From Acheta domesticus (Eukaryota > Arthropoda > Insecta > Orthoptera > Gryllidae), in assembly GCA_031308135.1 (NCBI GenBank), contig JAHLJT010009436.1:125627288-125691287 (forward strand): DNA of 64,000 nucleotides. The letters run 5' to 3'. Shown here piece after piece: positions 54,491-64,000 of this stretch (its first letter is position 1; each line of letters opens with the position of its first letter). The translations under genes and the position numbers were made by a program. The notes below the pieces were generated by a model that saw only the letters and a program-made list of their open reading frames with translations, ran no database searches and was not told the DNA's origin.

Positions 54491-55120
54491 AGAGGGCGTG
54501 TATTTTTAGAACGCGCCCGTCAGGAAGGTGGTTACGTTAGAATTCGCACATAAAGATTCAATATAGAAGTTGAACACTGAAACTGGTACACTGTGGCTTG
54601 GGAACGAAAAAAAGCGACATCCCGAAACAAGAAAGTTCCGCTCAGAAAATGAGAAGAAAAGGTATCATGGAAGCTACATGAAAATAGTCTCAGATATGAC
54701 CTTACCTTTAATAAGAAATCATAAGTGTTAGTCGAATGCTGCAGAGGGCTGATGGGGAAAAGATCCTCGTCATTCAATATACGTTATCTGGAAAATAAAT
54801 AAGTAAATAAATAAATACAAGGAGTTATAGAATTTAGAACTGAAAACGTGTGCAGAATATGTTTAGATGGTGAGCATGACGAAGATGTATTGCTCTTGAA
54901 AGAAAAACACTCCATTAACCACACATTTTCTACATAATAAGTATTTGGGTTAGACCACGCTCGAACGAACTCTTTTGAGGTACAAATACCTTTTCAATAA
55001 AAAATTAAGATGAAACGGTACAAAACAGAGCACGTATACGTATGTTGACGTATTACTCTAACTTAGTACAGCGCAGCCGCCGTGTGATTTCATGTCCAAA
55101 ACGTTTATTTTGTAAAATGC
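54491..55120. other. AT-rich DNA, no recognised gene
   Basis: AAAT-type simple repeat near 54795-54820; otherwise nothing assigned. Confidence 0.3.
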
Positions 55121-55124
55121 GAAG

Positions 55125-55287
55125 TCATACCAAAATAGTACATTATAAAACGATGGTGTAATGACGGGTATTAATACACGATGTGATATTATGTTACGAG
55201 CGAGGAACGGCCGAGTTCCGTAAACTTCACACGAGTGTATTAATACCCATTACACCGAGTTTCATACGGTACTTTTTTTACGGCTTT
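55125..55287. repeat. Fold-back palindrome, about 160 bp
   Basis: Arms read GGTGTAATGACGGGTATTAA then TACAC on the left, and its complement (GTGTATTAATACCCATTACACC) on the right, extending outward to AGTAC on both sides and inward to GTGTGA. The centre has a further small palindrome, GGAAC GGCCGA GTTCC. The transcript or single strand could fold into one long hairpin. It is probably a fold-back MITE; no target duplication was identified. Confidence 0.7.
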
Positions 55288-57590
55288 TAAAAGTGTAACT
55301 TTTACATTGAATCGTTGCGTGGTCGTTGACATAAGGATTCACACAAGTCCACCTAGCGGGCACTCCCTAACCCTACCCTCGCATGCTGCCGCAGGTGGCT
55401 CTGACCACCAGTCAGCCTGCGAGGGAGTACTGGGCTAGTGAAATAGGATCAAAGCAAAATTACAATCCAATTTATTTTAAATACTATTCCACGAAAAATG
55501 ACTAATAATAAAAGAAATTAAAACTGAAAAGCATAATATAATATCAAATGTAATTTTAATATACACAATCGAACATATTTACTACAACGATTCTCAATGA
55601 TTAATGAAGTGTCAATACTGGTTTGTAAACTTCTCTGTATCATAATGAAAACTGTCTCGAAATGAGTATCATTGTGCAACAGGTTGCAGCCATCAAATGA
55701 TAACATTACACAATGGTAGTAGAAAAACAACTTCATGCACAATACAGTTGCGTAGCTCGTCCATCCCCGCGCCTATATAATATATAATTACATACATAAA
55801 TATCAATAGAAATAGTTTTTAAAAATTATTTCATTACAAATTGAGTTAATTGATTGTCAACTTGAATAATCAAAATATAACGTTTCATATTATGCCGGGG
55901 AGGCGTTGCAGAAATTCAGATTTTCACTAAAGGTGTCCCTCCATCTCCCTCCCAAGAAAACGAATAAAACGAGTTTTAGATATTTAAGCTCTCATGAACT
56001 CAGGATTTTTTGATAACGTTCTGGAAATACAGAACAAAACACTCATTTCCCCACCCTATATTGAGACGCATCGAATGGTACTACACGTGATCCGAACAAT
56101 GAACCGAAACAGGTCAAACCGTAACTGACGCACACACGGAGGTTGCCCGAATACTAGCAAAAGTGGAATGAATTAACATGGTGAATACACTTGCAGCAAA
56201 TAAAATGTGGAAAAGGCACATACATGAGTTCATATACGTGAAAGAATGACATGTGATGGGTACTAAAAATCATTTACAATAATTGGAATAGTACGCCAGC
56301 AAGTTCTAGTAAGTTATCTGGAAGCTGTCTATCTAAGGAATTGCTCCCTTAAGTAGAGTAGATTTAATACAATAGATCATCAAGAGTGGTAAAGATCTAC
56401 TGCTAAAACAAGCTAGAGATTTTTTTTACCTTCTCATCTACGGATCATCTAAAACTCAATTTCGATATTTTGCAATCTCGTTATTTGCTCTAACGTTGAA
56501 CCGCATCGAAATAAAGATATACGGGCGGAAATATAGCTTCAACTTTCTCTCTGAAAATTCATTTCATGCGCCCACGTTCTCTCATGACCTTTATCATTCG
56601 TCAAACTTCTTCAGCAGGATATTTCACCTCTCTAGGCTACACAATAATGGTATTTGGACATATTTGTGGAGAAAAGGTGCTCCAACATAATCCTCGTGGT
56701 TTGTGGGAAAGAGAGAAGTACTAATTATACTGATATTGACATAGGAGATGAGAAACTCCGAATACAATTGAGGTTTATCATGTACAAAAACATTACATGT
56801 TTTGCTTTGAAGAAGATTGTATTTTTAAAACTGAAAAAATGAGTTTGTTTAAGATCTGAAATAAAAATTTAAATACATATCTGATTCTTACATTCGTTGA
56901 CCTCTGATGAATTATTCAGAGAAAAATGTCACTAAATTATTGAATTGCAAAACGATGACCACTCTAAAGTAAACATAATCCATGTATAAATTTCAAAAAA
57001 GTACAGAATATGAAGAGGCACAGTGTTGTGGTTCATGAGATACTGATACTGCTAACAGTCCTGTCATCAACCAAACTACACTTCGTTAATCACTTTCAGA
57101 ATTCTCAGACATCCACTCGCTCAAAAACCAGCAGCTCCTTGCGCAACGCGACTGATTTTAATAATCTTCTCCTGGTTCACTCAGTGTTTTCTCTTTAAAT
57201 TGCCATTCATTTCCTGGTGCTTCTCACCTGCATAAAAATGAGAAGAGAAAACTGGACTGTTAGAAGATAAAAATAATAAGGTATTTAACAGAAAAAAAAA
57301 ACAAAAAAAAAACCGCAGGACTAAAATCAAACTCTCCCTATAAACGTTCGAATTCCTGTTAATAGTCGTATTTCGAGACGTAGTCCTTGTGTTTTTTAGT
57401 AAATTAACTTACATTAGCCACCATATTCAAACACAATTCCCAATTTGTCTACATTTGGTTTCCCTTCATTTTCTGCCCTGAGTCCATCCTCTTTCTCAAA
57501 GGAAGGCAAATTTATACATTGAACCATGTTCGTAAATTAACTCCAAACAGAACTGCGTGAAAAAGAAGCGCAGAGAAAGGACGAAGAGCT
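55288..57590. other. AT-rich DNA, no recognised gene
   Basis: Frames at 55518-55742, 56496-56690 and 57010-57198 lack domains. A hydrophobic start in the last (MKRHSVVVHEILILLTVLSS) resembles a signal peptide, but the 62-codon frame has no other support. Confidence 0.3.
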
Positions 57591-57594
57591 AAGC

Positions 57595-58010
57595 AAACAG
57601 CCGCACTTCTTCAGCCCCTGTCGTCATGAAGAACCTCCGCGCTGTGGCCCGCTGCCCGAATGCCCGCGGGCGCCGCCGGGGAGCTTGTCCAAAGAGCGCC
57701 GCGGGGGACTGCCTGCCGCGCCGCCCGGACTCTTTTATTGGTTTCTTTGCTCGCGGACCAAGGACGCGCGTTTCGAGGAAAGAATCCCGTAGGGCCGCGG
57801 TGTGGTGGGCGCGGCCCTCGGATACTCGCGTCGCCCGCTGCCCGTCCCGCTCGCCTGGCCGTCGGACGCCGCACGTCCGCTCCCGCGTCCTTCCACGCAT
57901 CCATCTTCTGGTTCACCGGCCCGGCCCGACATCCACCTGCCTCCCTCCCTGTCGCCTTTCGGCAGCCTAGAACGCTCGCCCGCTTTTATGCTAGTCCAGT
58001 CCGCGTGTTC
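57595..58010. other. CpG island, GC-rich
   Basis: CpG-dense DNA (GCGGGCGCCGCCGGGGAGC near 57665) with frames open on both strands (57589-57900 minus, 57626-57970 and 57660-58052 plus) and no domain. Interpreted as a promoter-like or repeat-associated island. Confidence 0.45.
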
Positions 58011-58029
58011 TTCTCTTCTGTAGCCGAGT

Positions 58030-58320
58030 CCGTCCGTACTCCTCTTGTCTAGCCCTTCTTCCTGCAGTCCAGTTCCTCCTCTAGATTTGTCTACCCGTCG
58101 TCTAGTCTAGTCCGCCCGTCCTCCTCTGGTCAACTTTACCCGTCCTCCTCTAGACTAACGCGCCCATCCTCCTCTAGCTAAAGCACCCGTCCACCTGTAT
58201 TCAAATACGCCCATTCTCTTCTAGTTTTATTCGTTCGTCCTCCTCTGGTGTAGTTCGCCCGTCTTCTTGTTTAGTCCGCCCGTCTTCTGGTGTAGTCCGT
58301 CTGTTGTCTAGTCCACCTGC
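58030..58320 (+). repeat. Degenerate minisatellite, about 25-40 bp unit
   Basis: Eight to ten diverged units of the type TAGTCCGCCCGTCCTCCTCT follow one another from the edge of the CpG island. They vary in length and spacer. Confidence 0.7.
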
Positions 58321-60430
58321 CCTCTCGCCCTCTCGCCCGCTCGTCATCTCGCTCTTCTCTCTTCCCATTCCCTCTCGTCATCCGTTCAACTCCACCACTG
58401 TCCGCTACATTCAGATCGCTGACCGCAGCTGGCTTGCTCTCCCAAGCGACATTCGTCCTCTGGTCTGTTCGGTCGGCTGGTTCCCGGCTTACGGCCGAAG
58501 GAGACAACCACTTTCGCTGTAATACTTAATTTTTGTCACCGGAGACATAAAACTCGGTTCGGCAAGTGGCCGTCGTGTCGCTCCAACCTCGAGCATTTAC
58601 GAGTGGATTATGCGGCGGATATCGTTATAGATGGCTCGTTAAGTTGCACTGGCCGCCTAGCCTCGCAGTCTCCATTACGTGTTTCAGACGGTGAGGGACG
58701 TTGCTTAGTTCTTGCCTCTTAAACCAAGTTTTCCTCCAACATTTATTTCGACGCCATTGCCTTGTGTGTATTTTCCGCTTAAGTTCATTGTTTTGTGGAC
58801 TTTCCTTTGTACACTCTTTCTTTTCTTATTGCCTTCTCCCATCAGGAACCCTTTCTTTACGGCTGCACAATTCCAATATAAGGAATCGGATCCTTCACGC
58901 TCTGGTTGTTCTTATCTTTGTCTTCTTCTCGCTCTTTCCTGATGGGTTTGGATTGTTGAAGTATGTATTTCACGCTAAGAGATAAAGGAAAACAAAGACG
59001 TAAGTAACATACATTGCAATTAATAGTATAATTATATATAATTCCGAATTAAGGCCCATAGTAATTTATTTCGTTCTTGTGTTCAAATCAAACAAGATGT
59101 TGAAAAAGTACATTGAGTTCTTTTATTAATTGTTTTTCAAATAAAATATACTTTGAAAAAAGTTTTCTAATAAATGTTTGATGTAATGTTTCGTCATTTC
59201 GTGGTTGTAACCAGAAATGCATAAATAACAAATGCCTAAGAAAAAGTCTTCCTGTGTTCCATTTATATTCAATAACATTATCAGGAAAAGAAATATACCC
59301 ATCTTTTAAAGGTAGAAAATAGTTCCAAACCCGTATATACAATAAAATCGTAACGATGATGATAGTGAAATATTATAATAATAAGAATTTGAAGTATCAC
59401 TAATTTACCTACTCCAAACCAGAGAAACTATAAAAACGGAAAGCGTCTCCAAAAAATGTACATCAAAAACAAAATATTCGAAAAATCTTCGCAGTAAACT
59501 ACAATATAAAACACAACTTACGAAATTGACTACTACTCCTACTACTAATAATAATACTTAAGTTACTAATTGACAGAAGTCATAAATAACAATAAATAAA
59601 TATGTACCAATATTACATTTGCAGTAAAATAATTATTATAGAATTATTTGGAGACCTGAAGAAATCTGCTGGTCGAACAGCGCTGAAATTGTATGGGAAC
59701 ATTCCTCCTCGTATTATTCACACTTCAAGATTACTACACTCTAACAATGAGAATACTTCACATATACTTTTCACTTACTCAAGTTAATATTTCTTTAGTG
59801 TAATATTAATCCAGTGTTCAATAGATAATCTAGTAATGTTACCTGCATAATTAAAAATTTCAAGGTGGGAACTGGAGTAGAAATTATTATATTGGAATAT
59901 TCAGCGAAAAATTCCATTATTGAACGAATAATTGTCATGTGCACAAACTGTGCTTCCAATTTTGCTGCATTTTGTTACGTCGCAAAATTAAATGTTTTAT
60001 AACTGATTTCCATTCGAATTTCAAAAGTCATAATCGTATTACAGAATTTAAAAAAGTACCCTTCCCAATGTCAGTAACTAAAAAATATGAGTAATGTAGA
60101 GAATTGGAAAAATAAACTCAACTCGCACGTTACTTAGTAATTTATTTATTCACTTAAGGCAAAAAATGCTGATAACATTAGTTTTATAAATTAATAACTC
60201 ACGTTTTCATATCTGTATACTCGTCTATTTGTGAAATATTTACTCGGTTTTGTGTTTAATTATGTTTTTAAAAATAAATAATTCAATAATTTTTCCGTCA
60301 ATAGCATTCCAAAATACATGAAATAACAATTTCAATATTTCTGAGTGGACAACGGGATGTGAGTCAGGTAAACGAAAAATTATTTTATCTGATATTGCTA
60401 CTTCAATGATTTATAAACAGAGTGACTATT
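58321..60430. other. Unassigned DNA
   Basis: GC-rich to about 58520, then pyrimidine-rich (58700-58960), then AT-rich. An 84-codon minus frame at 59088-59342 has no recognised domain. No repeat was matched. Confidence 0.3.
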
Positions 60431-60435
60431 GAAAC

Positions 60436-60446
60436 CTCACTCTCTC

Positions 60447-60482
<36 letters not shown>
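60436..60482 (+). repeat. CT dinucleotide microsatellite
   Basis: About 20 CT units with one CA interruption. Confidence 0.95.
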
Positions 60483-60483
<1 letters not shown>

Positions 60484-61418
60484 ATAGTCAACATTTCTGG
60501 CTGAAGGCGAGGCAACTGCGTTCCGATAACTCGGGATCAAAAGAGGAAAAAATAAAACAAACAACAAACAGAGGACAAACATTTGGCAACTTCGATTTTT
60601 AGTTCGACCATCTTTCCTGAACTTAAAATTAAATAATTTTCTATTTAACTGTAATAACATAATAAGATTATTAGTAAAAACAATGTAACAACAATTAATA
60701 ATTTCATTTTCGAGTGAGAAGCTGCAAAAGAATGTTTCTTAACCGATTGTGGGAGGGAAAAGAAATATCCTTAAAAGCGAATGGAATCGCTCATGTTAAT
60801 TATAAATTACTCCAGCAGAAACAAATACTGCCGTGCATCGTAGAAAATAAATTTCATTTCTATGGCAGAAAATAAATGTATATTTTTTATTCCAAAGTTA
60901 TCGATTTCAAAAGTATAACTGACTACAAACGAACATAAATAATACCTGATTAAACATCATTTTCTTTACATGGTTGCTACAGACATATGCATCTATTACA
61001 TCATGGAAATAATTGTGTTAGGAGAGTATTTAATATACGATCGAAAGGGAAATGTTTTACATACTCAAGTGTACTGTTGACCGAGGAATTTTAGTGGTCT
61101 ACGCAATTTCGGTTGTGCATAAAAACACACTCTGTTGATGCGTTTTCCAAAAAGAGATATCGTCGGACTTGTATAAAGAAATTCTGCGTTTAGAGTAACC
61201 CATACATCCATAGAAATAGACTTGAAATTATACTTCGATTAGTTTCGCAAATTGAATCACTGCAAAGTGTTTAACAGTTAAAACACGTAACACCATCCGA
61301 GTAGTAAAAACATGGGAACTGAATTGTCTATGTTAGTAAAACAGAACTTTACCTTAGCCATGGCCAAAGGAAGGCCGTAGAAAGGCACTACATTTTGCTC
61401 ATACAATCGACTGCAAAC
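60483..61418. other. AT-rich DNA before the second gap
   Basis: No coding motif or shared repeat was noticed. Confidence 0.3.
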
Positions 61419-61518
61419 NNNNNNNNNNNNNNNNNNNNNNNNNNNNNNNNNNNNNNNNNNNNNNNNNNNNNNNNNNNNNNNNNNNNNNNNNNNNNNNNNN
61501 NNNNNNNNNNNNNNNNNN
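61419..61518. other. Assembly gap, 100 N
   Basis: Exactly 100 N. A family A copy starts immediately after it, so the repeat probably caused the gap. Confidence 0.99.
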
Positions 61519-62175
61519 ATTATATCACAAACTTTTCAGCAGAAGCAAGACTGTCCCATACTTTTATTCGATAGGTAAACGGTTTGCACTAAGCATATAA
61601 AAAGCCATCTTCATCGGTATCATGCAACTATTGATACTTCTAATTGTTGCTGCGAGAGCATTTACGTTTATTTTCATAATCTTGATTTAATGTACACAGA
61701 AAGAATGCACGTAATATGAAGAAATCTATGCTTCTAAACATGACGTCACAAACAAAGATCGCCTCCAGCGCGCCTAGTAATAATAGTTGGTATTGGATAA
61801 TATCGATAAGCAACGGTCCAGTAAAATGTAATAAATGTTCAAAAGTATCTAATCGTATAGATTATGGTTTGAGGAACGTTTCTTTGAAACTTTGGCCTCA
61901 AAATTTTAGTTTTTAAGGCTCTAGCACGCTTGGTTTAGGAGTCATTTTACTATATAGATCCTGACATGCTGTCGTGTGATGCGGGTTGCAAATGAATGTT
62001 TAGAAGCGTTTTTTTTCTTCAACAAATCCTTTACATTTTTGTAGTCAGAATGCAATTAGTCAAATGTGAAATGCTCTTTCTTTAGAGACCTCATTTATAA
62101 AAATTGGTAGCGTGTGAGAGCCGCAAGGAAATGTATACTACTGAAATAATGTAAGAGACGATTAAATAAAACTTC
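61519..62175 (+). mobile_element. Family A repeat, copy A5 (uninterrupted reference copy)
   Basis: Matches 52750-53645 throughout except for the R2 insertion, and overlaps in parts with A1, A3, A6 and A7. A plus-strand frame of 66 codons (61716-61916) is not conserved among copies. Confidence 0.7.
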
Positions 62176-62475
62176 ATTATTATATAGAAAGGTTATATTT
62201 TATTATTAATAGGTAAGCACAGCAATAGGTTAAACAAGTTAGCACATTAAATGATCCAATGAGATGTTCACAAAATAGCAATAACTGAGTCAAGGACAAC
62301 AAAAGGAAATTAAGATTTGTAACCTTGCTTTATTCGGATCTCCTGTGACTCACATCCTGCAGTGCAACGTTTCCCAAACATTCATTTTGTGTGTTCCTAT
62401 CACGTCCTTTGTGCACACATCGACATGAAATAAATAAATTGAACTCATATTTTCCGTCCATCTTTATGAACACAG
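62176..62475. other. AT-rich DNA, nothing recognised
   Basis: No coding motif or shared repeat was noticed. Confidence 0.3.
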
Positions 62476-62479
62476 TCAC

Positions 62480-62775
62480 GTATCTTGACATCGCTTCCGA
62501 CAAGCGCTCTGTTCAAATGTGCAACCGGCCTTGAACTGTTTCCCAGCGTGTCCTCCCCCGGTGCGTTCATTGCCATCGGCGCGGCATCCGCCCCTGCCGG
62601 GCAGATAATACGCTTTGGCCAGGCGCCGCTGAATGCAGTGCTGAGGCATCGGGCGTTCAGGCGCACATCCAGAGGCGTCGCCCCGGGTCACTGTCTCCCG
62701 CGCGACATTGCACCTCGCGCTGCATTCACCAGTGCAGTGCGCAGTGTAGCACGCTGCTCGCAAATGATCGTGTAG
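62480..62775 (-). pseudogene. GC-rich island with ankyrin-like hints on the minus strand
   Basis: A sharply bounded 300 bp GC-rich block in AT-rich DNA. Piecing minus-strand frames gives ATPLDVRLNA-like, AGADAAPMAMNAPGEDT and HLNRALVGSDVK, which loosely resembles ankyrin repeats (TPLxxA, AGAD), but stops and frame changes interrupt it. Frames are open on both strands. It could be a degraded processed copy of a host gene or a GC-rich repeat. The assignment is weak. Confidence 0.25.
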
Positions 62776-63050
62776 CATGAGGTTATTGAAATTAATTTAA
62801 CAATAAAAGTTACTATCGGACCTCCCTATATGGAATCTTTTATTTTATTAAAATGTTCTTGTTGAGAATTACATAGTTCAGTGGAACTTACACTATACAT
62901 ATGTTTTTGTTGCTTACAACTAACTTACATACTATACTTAATCTAATACATAGGTGAGGAAACCATCATTGGTACCTCTTAACTGTCAATTTCGGCGAAT
63001 TTTTTTAGGAAAATGTGGAATGGGTATTTATTTTGTATTCGGGTTGGTTG
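62776..63050. other. AT-rich DNA next to the LINE tail
   Basis: May include the LINE 3' UTR on the minus strand; no clear polyA was identified. Confidence 0.3.
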
Positions 63051-63054
63051 GGTG

Positions 63055-63390
63055 GGTTACGGCCGAGGTTGAGAGCTTTTAGGGTGGGGATTTGTGGGAT
63101 GGTGTAGTAGAAATTAGTGGAGACATAGTAATATGGTTGGCTATGTGTTCTATGGATAATTCTTTATGTAGTTGATCGTTGGTGACAACCAAGGGCGTTA
63201 GTGATTATTCTGAGGAACTGGTTTTGGAAGATTTGAATTTTGTGGATATTGGTTTTTGCGGCGTTGATCCAGATGGGACATGCGTATAAAAGCAGGGTCT
63301 TAAGATGGTTTTATATATTATAATGGCTGTGTTATATGGCAGTGAGGAATTTCTATTGATGATAGGATATTGAATCTGACGTTCCTTCGA
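63055..63390 (-). pseudogene. Jockey-like LINE, 3' fragment of reverse transcriptase
   Basis: The minus strand reads NTAIIIYKTILRP, then LLYACPIWINAAKTN and IFQNQFLRIITNA, then in a shifted frame VVTNDQLHKELSIEH. This is the well-known C-terminal zone of Jockey-clade polyproteins (YKTILRPxLxYxxPIW, KIQxFQNKxLRxI, RNxxLHxDLxI). Two frameshifts are needed to read it through, and no catalytic RT motif remains. It is the 5'-truncated tail of an old insertion. Confidence 0.75.
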
Positions 63391-64000
63391 TAATATGCGA
63401 TATAACGAAATTTCCATGTTCAGAATAATTATGACATTTTTGTAAATGCTTTTAAGCAATTTTATAAAAATTAGGTAAAATGAAAAATTCATCAATAAAT
63501 AACTAACAAATGTTCTAATAATTTGTACATATATTTATGAAAAGTAACATGAAATTAGTGTTGGGCACTTACCTTACCAAATATTGATTTGAAATTTTAA
63601 AAAAGTCTAACATCTGTGCTGCAATCCGTTCAAATACTGTTTACACTTGTTAAACCCCTTGAAATACTTCAAATGGAACATAATGTCTCAATCTATAACC
63701 CTGGCGAATTGTTGAACATAATTTATAGTGTAGACTGTACATTTTTATTTAATAGAGGAAGTAGTCAATTCAGAAAAGAATCGAATTCGATATAAAATAA
63801 TTTTCTATCTGTAGAAATGTTTTTAAACTTAATTTTAATGCAGGGAAAAATAATTATATTTATAGAGATTTCGATATATGGAGGTCAGACTGTATATACT
63901 TTTCAGTCTACTGCCGGCACAACAATCACTAAACTGTTTTCTGATGGAGAGTATAAATCTAAATAATAAATATGAAGGCAAATATCAAAGGAAGAATAGA
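63391..64000. other. AT-rich DNA to the window end
   Basis: No coding motif or shared repeat was noticed. Confidence 0.3.

Noticed and set aside
54000..54540. Four long overlapping open frames on both strands in the CpG island
   Set aside because: Low-complexity Pro/Arg/Ala peptides open in many frames at once are what GC-rich DNA gives; no domain, no splice context.
57010..57198. Small secreted peptide gene with signal-peptide-like start
   Set aside because: Only a hydrophobic N-terminus in a 62-codon frame; no cysteine pattern, processing site or splice support.
1..64000. CRISPR array, operon, prophage or bacterial defence system
   Set aside because: No regularly spaced identical repeats, no prokaryotic gene organisation, and spliced insect-type exons are present.

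Overview
This 64 kb window is AT-rich eukaryotic nuclear DNA, almost certainly from an insect. The evidence is two spliced exons of an insect-type fatty acyl-CoA reductase (FAR), a THAP-domain exon with a proper splice donor, very long introns and intergenic DNA, and a crowd of animal transposable elements (Ty3/gypsy, BEL/Pao, RTE and other LINEs, Helitron, hAT, several MITE-like families). There is no sign of an operon, CRISPR array, phage or bacterial gene. The species cannot be named from this sequence. Two runs of 100 N (39819-39918 and 61419-61518) are scaffold gaps.

Layout. 0-3.6 kb: two consecutive FAR exons on the minus strand, split by a 2.4 kb intron that holds an inverted pair of a ~300 bp repeat. 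3.6-8.1 kb: AT-rich DNA with no recognised gene. 8.3-12.8 kb: a decayed Ty3/gypsy element on the minus strand whose pol order is protease, integrase, reverse transcriptase, RNase H (the Gmr1-type order, with integrase before RT). 13-24 kb: AT-rich DNA with a complex repeat (family C: ~55 bp palindrome, 305 bp tandem units, CCGT tract), an antisense RTE ORF1 fragment inside it, an unclassified family with inverted arms (family A), and the 3' end of another LINE. 24.3 kb: a THAP-domain first exon. 25-32 kb: more copies of the same families, a fold-back MITE and microsatellites. 32-39 kb: a dense transposon graveyard made of a short Helitron, a hAT-type element with a perfect 8 bp target duplication, the 3' part of a helicase-bearing Helitron, a BEL/Pao gag-protease fragment and a long broken RTE LINE. 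40-64 kb: mostly unassigned DNA with four to six GC- and CpG-rich islands, further family A copies (one carrying a nested repeat), a 160 bp fold-back palindrome, a minisatellite and a 5'-truncated Jockey-like LINE tail.

How it works together. Only the FAR exons and perhaps the THAP exon look like intact host coding sequence. FAR enzymes reduce fatty acyl-CoA to fatty alcohol for wax and pheromone synthesis; here its intron has been colonised by repeats. Almost everything else recognisable is mobile-element debris. Repeat relationships were found by reading the window against itself, so family limits are approximate.
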